This document shows positions 52,868 through 61,498 of a DNA stretch of 64,000 nucleotides, in pieces (the first letter of the stretch is position 1; every line of letters begins with the position of its first letter). The DNA lies in the NCBI RefSeq assembly GCF_001427795.1, contig NZ_LMHJ01000003.1:364204-428203 (forward strand), written 5' to 3'. The DNA is from Nocardioides sp. Root682 (GTDB lineage Bacteria > Actinomycetota > Actinomycetes > Propionibacteriales > Nocardioidaceae). The notes beneath the pieces were generated by a model, which was not told the origin of the DNA, made no database searches, and saw nothing but the letters and a program-made list of their open reading frames with translations. The translations under genes and the position numbers were made by a program.

Positions 52868-53085
52868 GAGTACGACATTCCGGGGTCCGTTCGGCGTGGC
52901 GCAGCAATTTCGGCCCCGATTGGCCTATCGGGCGGGCAATACAGGACAGAGGTCCCGGTTTGCGCTGGTCACTACTGACAACGCGCAAGGACCAGTACGG
53001 CCCAACTGCTCAGGTACTGGCCCGATCGCACGATGAGCAGGATCAAGAGCACCCGCATCTCGGGGCGGACGGAAAGGGTCAGGCA
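52868..53085. promoter_or_regulatory. divergent fliA / flgN intergenic region
   Basis: These 218 bp separate fliA (minus) and flgN (plus) and must hold promoters for both. Visible elements are CCCGATA on the minus strand at about 52924-52930, CCCGATCG on the plus strand near 53021, and the palindrome GTCA-CTAC-TGAC near 52970. None is a clean match to a known promoter, so no -10 is assigned. Confidence 0.3.
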
Positions 53086-53574
53086 ATGATCGACATGGAC
53101 AGGTTGTCGCAGGTCCTCTGGCGTGAGCGCGAGCTGCTGGAGACCCTGGCGTACAAGCTCGACATCGAGCGGATGGTGCTGGCCACGGGCCGCACCCGCT
53201 GGCTGGTCAACGTCACCCGCGAGATCGAGGAGGTCCTCGAGGACCTCCGGGCCACCGAGGTGCTGCGGGCGACCGCCGCCGACCAGGCCGCCGAGTCGGT
53301 CGGCCTGTCGCCGAACCCGGCGCTGGCCGCGCTGGCCGATGCCTGCGACGACCCGTGGCGGGGGATCCTGCTCGACCACCGCGACACGATGATCAACCTG
53401 GCGCGCGAGATCTCCGAGACCTCCGAGGAGGCGAAGGGCCTGATCACCGCTGGGTACCGGTCGGCGCGCGAGACGCTGCTGGCCATCGGCGGCACGGGCA
53501 CCGAGAGCTACAGCCCGAACGGCACCGCGGTGCTGGAGACGCGACGCAGCAGGTTGCTGGACAGGAGCCTGTGA
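53086..53574 (+). CDS. flgN: flagellar export chaperone FlgN
   Basis: A 162-residue helical protein of the FlgN type (LSQVLWRERELLETLAYKLDIERMVLATGRTRWLVNVTREIEEVLEDLRATE). It should escort FlgK and FlgL to the export gate; those genes follow directly. The ATG at 53086 is used because the upstream frame has no coding character. flgK begins 1 bp after its stop. Confidence 0.85.
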   Translation: MIDMDRLSQVLWRERELLETLAYKLDIERMVLATGRTRWLVNVTREIEEVLEDLRATEVLRATAADQAAESVGLSPNPALAALADACDDPWRGILLDHRDTMINLAREISETSEEAKGLITAGYRSARETLLAIGGTGTESYSPNGTAVLETRRSRLLDRSL

Positions 53575-53575
53575 C

Positions 53576-54979
53576 GTGGTCGGCTCGTTCGGGTCCATCA
53601 GCACCGCGCTGTCGGCCCTGCGTTACAACCAGGTGGCGCTCGACGTCGCCGGCAACAACATCTCGAACGCCTCCACCGACGGCTTCGTACGACGCCGGGT
53701 GGTGGGCGAGTCGATCAGCAGCGCCGCCCCGGCGCTCTGGTCGCGCTACGACGGTCACGGCGAGGGCGTCGCCGTCGGTGAGGTCCGCCGGCTCGTGGAC
53801 CCGTTGCTCGACACCCGCGTGCGCCGCGAGCACGCGGCCCTGTCCTACCTCGAGTCCAGCCAGGCCGTCCTGGCGCGCGTCGAGGAGGGCATCGGCGAGC
53901 CCGGCACCAACGGCGTGTACGCCGCGATGCTCGACTTCCGCAACGGCTGGCAGGACCTCGCGCTGAACCCCGGGGGCGACGCCGCTCGCCAGCAGGTGCT
54001 CGGCCGCGCGGAGACGCTGGCGCAGGCGCTGCGGATCCAGGTCAGCAACATCACCGGCGAGGAGGCCGACCAGCGCGTCCACCTCAACAACGTCGTCAGC
54101 GAGATCAACACGGCAGCCGCGGGGCTCGCCGAGCTCAACCAGAGCATCCTGGTCACCGAGCAGAACGGCACCGACGCGGGAACGCTGCGTGACCGCCGCG
54201 ACCAGCTCGCCCTCCGCCTCTCCGAGCTGGGCGGCGCGGTGACCACCGTCCGCCCGGACGGCCAGTTCGACGTGAGCATCGGTGGCGAGTCCCTCGTGGC
54301 GGGACGCGAGGCCGGCACGTTCGTGGTCGCCTCCGGCGTCACGCCGACCGGCGCGTCCGACGGCCTGCCGATCACCTTCCGCGTCGATGCCAGCTGGGGC
54401 AGCACCACGCTCCCGACCGGTGCGGCCGGACCCGGCGGAGAGCTGGGCGCGGTGACCGACATCCTCACGACCACCCTGCCGTCGTACCGCGCCGGACTGG
54501 ACGCGATCGCTGCCGACCTGGCCGCGGGCGTCAACGCCCAGCACGCGCTGGGGTACGACGCCGCGGGCACCGCCGGCGGCGCCTTCTTCTCCTACGACCC
54601 GCTCGTCGGCGCGGCCAGCCTGCAGGTCGCGATCACGGATCCTGCCCTGGTGGCCGCGTCCTCGATCACCGGTGGCGGACGCGACGGCAACAACGCCGAC
54701 GCGTTGAGCAACGCCGGTGACAACACGGGCGCCTACCAGCGGCTCGTCAACGGCTTCGGCACCCAGGTGGCGGCGCTGCAGCGACAGACCGCCAACCAGA
54801 CTGCGCTGGCCGGTTCCCTCGACAACGCGTGGGAGCAGCAGGCCGGCGTCAACCTCGACGAGGAGACGGTGAACATGGTGACCGCGCAACGCGCCTACGA
54901 GGCCGCGGCCCGCTTGCTCACGACCCTCGACGAAGTGCTCGACACCCTGATCAACCGGACGGGACTGGTGGGACGATGA
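53576..54979 (+). CDS. flgK: flagellar hook-filament junction protein FlgK
   Basis: A 467-residue junction protein. The N-terminal GSFGSISTALSALRYNQVALDVAGNNISNASTDGFVRRRV and C-terminal GVNLDEETVNMVTAQRAYEAAARLLTTLDEVLDTLINRTGLVGR are the characteristic FlgK ends. GTLRDRRDQLALRLSELG lies in the middle domain. The start is GTG 53576, placed directly after flgN. It overlaps flgL by 4 bp. Confidence 0.96.
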   Translation: MVGSFGSISTALSALRYNQVALDVAGNNISNASTDGFVRRRVVGESISSAAPALWSRYDGHGEGVAVGEVRRLVDPLLDTRVRREHAALSYLESSQAVLARVEEGIGEPGTNGVYAAMLDFRNGWQDLALNPGGDAARQQVLGRAETLAQALRIQVSNITGEEADQRVHLNNVVSEINTAAAGLAELNQSILVTEQNGTDAGTLRDRRDQLALRLSELGGAVTTVRPDGQFDVSIGGESLVAGREAGTFVVASGVTPTGASDGLPITFRVDASWGSTTLPTGAAGPGGELGAVTDILTTTLPSYRAGLDAIAADLAAGVNAQHALGYDAAGTAGGAFFSYDPLVGAASLQVAITDPALVAASSITGGGRDGNNADALSNAGDNTGAYQRLVNGFGTQVAALQRQTANQTALAGSLDNAWEQQAGVNLDEETVNMVTAQRAYEAAARLLTTLDEVLDTLINRTGLVGR

Positions 54980-55866
54980 GCGTCGGACGTGTGACCCAGC
55001 GGATGCTGACCGAAGGATCGCTGGACAACCTCCAGCGGGGCCTCGGACGGCTGGCGCGGGTGCAGGAGCAGCTCTCCACCGGACGGGTCATCAACCGCCC
55101 CTCCGACAACCCCACGGGTACGACGGCCGCGATGCGGCTGCGCAGCTCGATGGCCGACCAGGCGCAGTACACCCGCAACGCCCAGGACGGCATCGGCTGG
55201 CTCACCCAGGTCGACACCGCGCTCGACTCGGCCACCTCCACCGTCCGCCGTGCCCGGGACCTGGCGCTCCAGGGCGCGAACGCCGCTGCGTCGGGACCCG
55301 TCTCCCGTGAGGCGCTGGCCATCGAGGTCGATGGCCTCCGGCAGAGCCTGATCTCGCAGGCCAACACCACCTACCTCGACAGCCCGGTCTTCGGCGGCGT
55401 CACCGCAGGTTCCGCGGCGTACGACGCCACGGGCACCTACGTCGGCACCGTCGGCGACGTGAACCGCCGGGTCGCCAACGGCGTCCAGGTCAAGGTCGAC
55501 GCGAACGGTCCCGACGTCTTCGGTACCGGTGCGACCTCGGCCTTCGCCGAGCTCGCCGCCCTGTCGACCGCCCTGCGGGCCGGGGACCAGGCGGGCATCA
55601 GTGCATCGATCAACACGCTCAACACACGTCTCGACACGCTGACCAGTGCGCGCACGGCGGCCGGTGCCCGGTTCCAGCGGATCGAGCAGGCCGACCTGAC
55701 GGCCTCCGACGCGGGACTGTCCCTGGAGAACCAGCTGAGCATGATCGAGAACGCCGACCTGGCGGCCACCACCGTGGACCTCAAGCTGCAGGAGGTCGCC
55801 TACCAGGCATCGCTTGCCGCGACGTCGCGCGTGATGCAGCCGAGCCTGCTCGACTTCCTGCGATGA
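54976..55866 (+). CDS. flgL: flagellar hook-filament junction protein FlgL
   Basis: A 296-residue flagellin-like junction protein. The N-terminal half has VTQRMLTEGSLDNLQRGLGRLARVQEQLSTGRVINRPSDNPTGTTAAMRLRS, and the C-terminus has MIENADLAATTVDLKLQEVAYQASLAATSRVMQPSLLDFLR. It starts at ATG 54976, overlapping flgK by 4 bp; the stop overlaps fliW. Confidence 0.95.
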   Translation: MSVGRVTQRMLTEGSLDNLQRGLGRLARVQEQLSTGRVINRPSDNPTGTTAAMRLRSSMADQAQYTRNAQDGIGWLTQVDTALDSATSTVRRARDLALQGANAAASGPVSREALAIEVDGLRQSLISQANTTYLDSPVFGGVTAGSAAYDATGTYVGTVGDVNRRVANGVQVKVDANGPDVFGTGATSAFAELAALSTALRAGDQAGISASINTLNTRLDTLTSARTAAGARFQRIEQADLTASDAGLSLENQLSMIENADLAATTVDLKLQEVAYQASLAATSRVMQPSLLDFLR

Positions 55867-56288
55867 TGGGCGACATGACGCAGAAGGCTGCCACCGAGGA
55901 CGAGATCCCGGTGATCGAGCTGGTCCACCCGATGCCGGGCTTCCCGGACGACGGGCGGTTCGCGCTGGTGCAGCTCGACGACGACGGCGTGCTCCACGGG
56001 TTCAGGTCCTTGGACAGCGACGGCCTGCAGTTCGTGGTCATCCCGCCCGGCCCGTTCTTCCCCGACTACGCACCCGAGCTGGCCGACGAGGTCGCCGGTG
56101 AGCTCGGCCTGTCGTCCGGGAACGCCGGTGACGTGATCGTGCTCCTCGTCGTCCGCGCCGGCGCCACGCTGGCCGAGACCACGGTCAACCTGCGCGCCCC
56201 GCTGGTCATCAACACCGCCACGCGCCGTGCGAGCCAGGTCGTCCTCGATGACGCCGACCTGTCGATCACCGCACCGCTCGTCGCCTGA
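55863..56288 (+). CDS. fliW: flagellar assembly factor FliW
   Basis: A 141-residue protein with the FliW core IPVIELVHPMPGFPDDGRFALVQLDDDGVLHGFRSLD and VNLRAPLVINTATRRASQVVLDD. FliW binds flagellin or CsrA and frees csrA-repressed flagellin mRNA when flagellin is low. The ATG at 55863 overlaps the flgL stop (ATGA), as is common in this cluster; ATGs at 55866 and 55875 are alternatives. csrA follows 18 bp later, the classic FliW-CsrA pair. Confidence 0.94.
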   Translation: MMGDMTQKAATEDEIPVIELVHPMPGFPDDGRFALVQLDDDGVLHGFRSLDSDGLQFVVIPPGPFFPDYAPELADEVAGELGLSSGNAGDVIVLLVVRAGATLAETTVNLRAPLVINTATRRASQVVLDDADLSITAPLVA

Positions 56289-56293
56289 ACCGG

Positions 56294-56299
56294 TAGCCT
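56294..56299 (+). promoter_or_regulatory. candidate leaderless -10 box of csrA
   Basis: TAGCCT ends 7 bp before the csrA GTG, and there is no ribosome-binding site, fitting a leaderless transcript in addition to read-through from fliW. Confidence 0.45.
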
Positions 56300-56306
56300 C
56301 ACACGC

Positions 56307-56552
56307 GTGCTGGTTCTCTCTCGTCGCGTCGGTGAAAGCGTCGTCATCGGCGCGGGGTCTCCCGAAGCGGTGACCGTCACCGTGCTCGAGGTCCGTGGTG
56401 ACGTCATCCGCCTCGGCATCGACGCCCCCCGCTCGGTCGCCATCCACCGCGCCGAGCTCCTCGCCGAGGTGGCCGACGCGAACACCGAAGCGGCGTCCCC
56501 TTCGGAGACCTCCGTGGCCTCGCTGACCGAGGCCCTGCGCACCCGCCTCTGA
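56307..56552 (+). CDS. csrA: carbon storage regulator CsrA
   Basis: An 81-residue RNA-binding protein. MLVLSRRVGESVVIG at the N-terminus and VRGDVIRLGIDAPRSVAIHRAELLAEV contain the residues of the CsrA RNA-binding edges (L4 and R44 region). It should block translation of flagellin mRNA when not held by FliW. The C-terminal 25 residues form a longer tail than in E. coli. The start is GTG 56307. Confidence 0.95.
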   Translation: MLVLSRRVGESVVIGAGSPEAVTVTVLEVRGDVIRLGIDAPRSVAIHRAELLAEVADANTEAASPSETSVASLTEALRTRL

Positions 56553-56582
56553 CCCGATGTCGGTCGTCCGGTCGCAGCAGCA

Positions 56583-56602
56583 GGGACTAGGTCCCTAGTC
56601 CC
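56583..56602. promoter_or_regulatory. DosR-box-like palindrome upstream of cheA
   Basis: GGGACTAGGTCCCTAGTCCC has 9-bp inverted arms around TC and contains AGGGAC-TAG-GTCCCT. It resembles the mycobacterial DosR/DevR box (GGGACT-WW-AGTCCC). It lies 58 bp before the cheA ATG. A DevR-like regulator is encoded at 61499. GCCGATGG at 56632-56639, a possible FliA -10, follows. Confidence 0.45.
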
Positions 56603-56660
56603 GATTCGCCCCTCATCCCCCCTCCCGCTGAGCCGATGGGCCGCGTGAAGGGAGGAACGC

Positions 56661-58895
56661 ATGGACGACGACGCAGAGATCATTGCGGAGTTCCTCGTGG
56701 AGTCTCACGAGAATCTCGATCAGCTCGACCGCGACCTGGTCGAGCTCGAGCAGCAGCCCGATTCACGGGACCGGCTCTCGAGCATCTTCCGCACGATCCA
56801 CACGATCAAGGGGACGAGCGGCTTCCTGGCGTTCAACCGCCTCGAGCAGCTGACGCACGTGGGGGAGACCCTGCTGTCGCGGCTGCGCGACGGGGACGCC
56901 GTGATGACCCCGGCGATCACCGAGGCGTTGCTGTCCATGGTGGACACCGTCCGCGCCCTCCTCGACGTCATCGAGCGCACCAGCAAGGACACCGACCCCA
57001 CGGTCGACGTGCTCCCGCTGGTGGCGCTCATCGAAGGACTGCTGGAGGTCGGCCTCCCAACGACGGCCTCCGGTGAGACACCGTCCGCCGACGAGCTCTC
57101 CGTCGCCGAGGTGTCCGAGCTCGGCGGAGCTGTGGAGGAGCCGGACGTGTCCCCGGCGGCCCCTCCCACAGCTCCGCCGGAGGGCTTGACCAGCGAAGAA
57201 CCTGCCACTGAGGAGCCGCCGGCTCCGGAGAACGGCTGGGACGGCGTCGACCGCCGTACCGTCGTCGAGGCTTCGGTGCGGGTCGACATCGACCTGCTCG
57301 ACGACCTCGTCGACCTGGTGGGCGAGCTGGTCCTGACCCGCAACCAGCTGATCCAGAGAAGCCTCGCTTCTTCGGACATCGAGCTGGTCCGGGCCAGCCA
57401 GCGCCTCGACCTCGTCGCGAGCGAGCTCCAGGAATCGGTCATGAAGACCCGGATGCAGCCCATCGGCCAGGTCTGGTCGAAGCTGCCGCGCGTCGTCCGC
57501 GACCTGTCCCACCAGCTCGGTCGCGAGGTCGAGCTGGTCATGGACGGCCACGAGACCGAGCTGGACCGCAGCCTGCTCGAGGCGGTGAAGGACCCGCTCA
57601 CGCACCTGGTCCGCAACTCCCTCGACCACGGCATCGAACGTCCCGAGGACCGCCTCGCCGCAGGCAAGCCCGCCAAGGGCACCTTGAGCCTGCGCGCCTA
57701 TCACGAGTCCGGCCAGGTGGTCGTCGAGATCAGCGACGACGGCAAGGGCATCGACCCCGACCGGATCGCCGCAGTGGCGATCGAGCGCGGCGTCGTCACC
57801 CGGGACCAGCTGTCCCGGATGGACGCTCGCGAGGTGCTCGGCCTGATCTTCCGACCGGGCTTCTCGACCGCCGCCGCTGTCTCCAACATCTCGGGCCGCG
57901 GCGTCGGGATGGACGTCGTCCGCACCAACATCGAGCGCATCGGCGGCAGCGTCGACGTCACCTCCGAGGTCGGTCGCGGCACCACCACCCGGGTCCGGAT
58001 CCCGCTGACCCTGGCCATCATCCCCGCGCTGGTCGTGGGGGAGGGCGAGGAGCGGTACGCCATCCCGCAGGCCAACCTGGTCGAGCTGGTCCGGATCGAG
58101 GGTGACGACCTGCGTCGCCAGGTCGAGGACCTCGCCGGTGCCCCCGTGCTCCGGCTCCGCGGCAAGCTGCTGCCGCTGGTCTCCCTCGCGGAGATCCTCG
58201 GCGGACCGCCCATGGACGGCCAGGCACTCACGGTCGTCGTGCTCCAGTCCGACGACGTGCGCTTCGGCCTCTGTGTCTCCACGGTGTTCGACACCCAGGA
58301 GATCGTGGTCAAGCCGATCGGCCGCCAGCTGAAGGCCCTGGCGATGTACGCCGGCGCCACGATCATGGGCGACGGACGGGTCGCGTTGATCCTCGACGTC
58401 GCTGGTACGGCGGTCACGGCCGGTGTCGGCGTCGCGCAGCAGGAGACGAACGACAGTCGGGTCGTCGTGGCCGACGACCGTACGGCGTTGCTGGTGCTCG
58501 AGGTGTCCGACGGACGCCGGGCGGCGTTGCCGCTCGCGGCGGTCTCGCGCCTGGAGGAGTTCGGCCGGGACCGGATCGAACGCAGCGGGGCGACCGAGGT
58601 CGTGCAGTACCGCGACGGGATCCTGCCCCTGGTCCGGCTCGCCACCGCCATCGGCCTCACGGACACCAGCGACCAGGGCGACCAGATCAGTGTCGTCGTC
58701 CACGAGACGACGGGTGCCGCGGCCGGTGTCGTGGGCATCGTGATCGACCGCGTCCTCGACGTCGTCGACGTCGTGATCGTGTCCAGCCAGGTCGGCCGTC
58801 GTGACGGCGTGACGGGCAGCGCCGTCGTCCAGGACCGGGTCACCGACCTGGTCGACCTCGCCGCCGTCGTGGCTCGGTCGGGGGTGCCGGCATGA
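56661..58895 (+). CDS. cheA: chemotaxis histidine kinase CheA with tandem CheW domains
   Basis: A 744-residue kinase. The HPt domain carries phosphoacceptor His47 in FRTIHTIKGTSGFLAF. A Pro/Glu-rich linker (about 135-195) takes the place of a P2 CheY-binding domain. The dimerisation helices (about 205-270), the HATPase domain (N box HLVRNSLDHGIE with Asn319; DDGKGID; GRGVGMDVVRTNI) and a CheW-like domain (about 435-565) follow. A second CheW-like domain (about 600-740) ends the protein. The ATG follows AAGGGAGG. cheW overlaps the stop by 4 bp. The additional CheW domain may give this kinase extra receptor or CheW contacts (inference). Confidence 0.95.
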   Translation: MDDDAEIIAEFLVESHENLDQLDRDLVELEQQPDSRDRLSSIFRTIHTIKGTSGFLAFNRLEQLTHVGETLLSRLRDGDAVMTPAITEALLSMVDTVRALLDVIERTSKDTDPTVDVLPLVALIEGLLEVGLPTTASGETPSADELSVAEVSELGGAVEEPDVSPAAPPTAPPEGLTSEEPATEEPPAPENGWDGVDRRTVVEASVRVDIDLLDDLVDLVGELVLTRNQLIQRSLASSDIELVRASQRLDLVASELQESVMKTRMQPIGQVWSKLPRVVRDLSHQLGREVELVMDGHETELDRSLLEAVKDPLTHLVRNSLDHGIERPEDRLAAGKPAKGTLSLRAYHESGQVVVEISDDGKGIDPDRIAAVAIERGVVTRDQLSRMDAREVLGLIFRPGFSTAAAVSNISGRGVGMDVVRTNIERIGGSVDVTSEVGRGTTTRVRIPLTLAIIPALVVGEGEERYAIPQANLVELVRIEGDDLRRQVEDLAGAPVLRLRGKLLPLVSLAEILGGPPMDGQALTVVVLQSDDVRFGLCVSTVFDTQEIVVKPIGRQLKALAMYAGATIMGDGRVALILDVAGTAVTAGVGVAQQETNDSRVVVADDRTALLVLEVSDGRRAALPLAAVSRLEEFGRDRIERSGATEVVQYRDGILPLVRLATAIGLTDTSDQGDQISVVVHETTGAAAGVVGIVIDRVLDVVDVVIVSSQVGRRDGVTGSAVVQDRVTDLVDLAAVVARSGVPA

Positions 58896-59389
58896 CCGCC
58901 GCTGCTGTTGCCTCGACCGGTTCCAGGACCGCCGAGCAGTACTGCACCTTCTGGGTCGCCGACCTGTTCTTCGGCGTCGCCGTCGACGAGGTGCAGGAGG
59001 TGTTGCGGCACCAGCCGATGACGCCGGTGCCCCGCGCCGACGCCGCCGTGACCGGTTTGATCAACCTCCGCGGCCAGATCGTCACCGCCGTCGACCTGCG
59101 GGTACGACTCGGACTGCCGCCCCGCGAGGGCGACCAGCTCCCCATGAACGTGATCGTGCGCACCCGCGGCGAGGTGGTCAGCCTCCTCGTCGACGACATC
59201 GGCGACGTGATCGACACCGCCGGCGTGGACGGCCAGCCGGCGCCAGCAAACATGCCCAGGAAGGTGCAGGACCTCGTGTGCAAGGACCGCGGGGTACTCC
59301 CGCTGGCCGACGCCATCCTGCTCGTCCTCGACGCAGACCGTGCGGTCGATGTCTCGACCACACCCGACAACCCCGGAGGAACCCCGTGA
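58892..59389 (+). CDS. cheW: chemotaxis adaptor CheW
   Basis: A 165-residue SH3-like adaptor linking CheA to receptors. YCTFWVADLFFGVAVDEVQEVLRHQPMTPVPRADAAVTGLINLRGQIVTAVDLRVRLGLP is the usual CheW core. It overlaps cheA and the receptor gene by 4 bp each, so the three signalling-core proteins are translationally coupled. Confidence 0.95.
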   Translation: MTAAAVASTGSRTAEQYCTFWVADLFFGVAVDEVQEVLRHQPMTPVPRADAAVTGLINLRGQIVTAVDLRVRLGLPPREGDQLPMNVIVRTRGEVVSLLVDDIGDVIDTAGVDGQPAPANMPRKVQDLVCKDRGVLPLADAILLVLDADRAVDVSTTPDNPGGTP

Positions 59390-61338
59390 CCGAGATCCTT
59401 GACGTGCCGGTGAACGGCACGCTTCCCGCCGAGAAGGCCTCGAAGGCCAGTCAGCCGAAGGGCGGACCCTCGAAGACCGAGTCGGTCACCGAGGCGTCGG
59501 GCTTCGCGCTGTCGATGATGGAGAACAGCCCGACGAACATGATGTTCGCCGACCTGGACTTCGTCATCCGCTACATGAACCCGGCCTCGTTGCGGACCCT
59601 GCGCGGCCTCGAGCACGTGCTGCCGGTGCGGGCCGACGAAGTGGTGGGCTCGAGCCTCGACATCTTCCACAAGAACCCCGCCTACCAGCGTGGCCTGCTC
59701 GCGACTGCCGAGCACCTGCCGCGCCGGGCCGACATCAAGGTCGGCGACGAGACCCTTGACCTGCTCGTCAGTGCGATCACCGACGCCGAGGGCACCTACA
59801 TCGGCGCGATGGCGACCTGGGAGGTCATCACCGATCGGTTGCGCACCGAGCGCCTGCGCCTGGAGGCCGAATCGGACACGACCGCCGTCAACAAGGTGCT
59901 CTCCACGCTCTCCGCCGCCTCGGATGTCGAAGTGGCCATCCAGACCGCACTGGACACCGTGCGCAACGAGTTCGGCTGGGCCTATGGCTCCTACTGGAAG
60001 GTCGACGCGGCCGACCGGACCCTGAAGTTCGACCGTGAGTCCGGTGACGCCGGCGCGGAGTTCCGCCGCGTAACGGTGCAGGCCTCCTTCGCCGAGGGCG
60101 TCGGCCTGTCCGGTCGCGCGTGGGCCCAACGTGACCTGTTCTTCACCCGCGACATCGGCGAGATGACCGACTGTGTGCGGGCACCCGTTGCGCAGCAGGC
60201 CGGTGTGAAGTCGGGCGTCTGCTTCCCGATCATCATCGACGGCGAGGTCGTCGCGACGATGGACTTCTTCGCCACCGAGACCCTGGACCCGAGCCCACAG
60301 CGCCTCGAGGCCCTGCGCAACATCGGTCGTCTGGTGTCCCAGACGCTCTCGCGGATCAACCGCGAAGCTGCGGACCGTGAGGCGGCTGCCGAGCTCACCA
60401 CCAAGGTCGAGCAGATCCTCGACGTCGTCTCCGCTGCGGCGGCCGGCGACCTCACCCGCGAGCTCGACATCGAGGGCGACGACGCCGTCGGCCGCGTCGC
60501 CGACGGGCTGCGGTCCCTGATGTCCACGCTGCGCGTCAGCATGGGCAACATCGGGGGTACGGCGGAGACGCTCGCCGCAGCCGCCGGGCAGCTCACCTCG
60601 CTGGCCGAGGGCATGGGCGAGGGCGCATCGATGACCTCCGACCGGGCGGCGTCCGCGTCGAGCGCGTCGGTCCAGGTGTCGGCGTCGATCCAGACCGTCG
60701 CCACGGCCGCCGAGGAGATGACCGCCTCGATCCGCGAGATCGCCAAGAACGCCACCGAGGCGGCCACCGTCGCCACGGACGCCGTCACCGTGGCGTCCGA
60801 GGCGCAAGGCACCGTCGCGTCGCTGGGCGAGTCCAGCGCCGAGATCGGCCAGGTCATCAAGGTGATCACCTCGATCGCCCAGCAGACCAACCTGCTGGCC
60901 CTCAACGCCACCATCGAGGCCGCTCGGGCCGGCGACGCCGGCAAGGGCTTCGCGGTCGTCGCGAACGAGGTCAAGGAGCTCGCCAAGGAGACCGCCAAGG
61001 CCACCGAGGAGATCGGCAAGAAGATCGAGGCGATCCAGAGCGACACCCAGGGTGCCGTCTCCGCGATCAGCCGGATCGCCGACGTGATCGCCCGGATCAA
61101 CGACATCCAGTCGACCATCGCCTCCGCCGTCGAGGAGCAGACCGCGACCACCAACGAGATCGCTCGTTCGGTGACCGAGGCCGCTGCCGGCGCCAACGGC
61201 ATCGCCGGTGACGTCACCCAGGTCGCCACCGCCGCCGCCGAGACCCGCGAGGGCGCGCAGAACACCCTCGCCTCCGCCACCGACCTGACCGGCGTGGCTG
61301 CCGAGCTGCGCGAGCTGGTCGCGAAGTTCACGCTCTGA
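59386..61338 (+). CDS. soluble methyl-accepting chemotaxis protein (PAS-GAF-HAMP-MA)
   Basis: A 650-residue receptor without any membrane helix. A PAS-like domain lies at about 38-155 (MMFADLDFVIRYMNPASLRTLRGLE), a GAF-like domain at about 165-330 (ATAVNKV... to VCFPIIIDGEVVATMDFF) and a HAMP-like stretch at about 345-395. The signalling hairpin has its tip in SIAQQTNLLALNATIEAARAGDAGKGFAVVANEVKELA. It probably senses an intracellular signal such as redox or a metabolite; the ligand is unknown. The GTG start overlaps the cheW stop by 4 bp. It is the only receptor in the window. Confidence 0.92.
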   Translation: MTEILDVPVNGTLPAEKASKASQPKGGPSKTESVTEASGFALSMMENSPTNMMFADLDFVIRYMNPASLRTLRGLEHVLPVRADEVVGSSLDIFHKNPAYQRGLLATAEHLPRRADIKVGDETLDLLVSAITDAEGTYIGAMATWEVITDRLRTERLRLEAESDTTAVNKVLSTLSAASDVEVAIQTALDTVRNEFGWAYGSYWKVDAADRTLKFDRESGDAGAEFRRVTVQASFAEGVGLSGRAWAQRDLFFTRDIGEMTDCVRAPVAQQAGVKSGVCFPIIIDGEVVATMDFFATETLDPSPQRLEALRNIGRLVSQTLSRINREAADREAAAELTTKVEQILDVVSAAAAGDLTRELDIEGDDAVGRVADGLRSLMSTLRVSMGNIGGTAETLAAAAGQLTSLAEGMGEGASMTSDRAASASSASVQVSASIQTVATAAEEMTASIREIAKNATEAATVATDAVTVASEAQGTVASLGESSAEIGQVIKVITSIAQQTNLLALNATIEAARAGDAGKGFAVVANEVKELAKETAKATEEIGKKIEAIQSDTQGAVSAISRIADVIARINDIQSTIASAVEEQTATTNEIARSVTEAAAGANGIAGDVTQVATAAAETREGAQNTLASATDLTGVAAELRELVAKFTL

Positions 61339-61352
61339 GTAAGTGAGCGCCG

Positions 61353-61394
61353 CAGGCGCATGAATCCCCGGCCGCCCGGGGATTCATGCGCCTG
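61353..61394. repeat. palindromic element after the receptor gene
   Basis: Perfect 19-bp arms CAGGCGCATGAATCCCCGG around a 4-base loop, 14 bp after the receptor stop. The core GGCGCATGAA recurs a third time at about 61416-61425. It may end the cheA-cheW-mcp transcript or be a dispersed palindromic repeat. Confidence 0.85.
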
Positions 61395-61430
61395 TCGGCC
61401 GTTGCAACCCCCCACAGGCGCATGAAAACC

Positions 61431-61469
61431 CCAACACCCTCCGACCGGGATCCGGTCGGAGGGTGTTGG
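61431..61469 (-). terminator. terminator of the devR-like gene
   Basis: A perfect 16-bp stem CCAACACCCTCCGACC with a 7-base loop, followed on the minus strand by GGTTTTC, lies 30 bp after the regulator stop. It also faces the receptor operon and can serve both directions. Confidence 0.85.
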
Positions 61470-61498
61470 CGTGCGTCGGCGAAACGCAGCGGTTGAAG

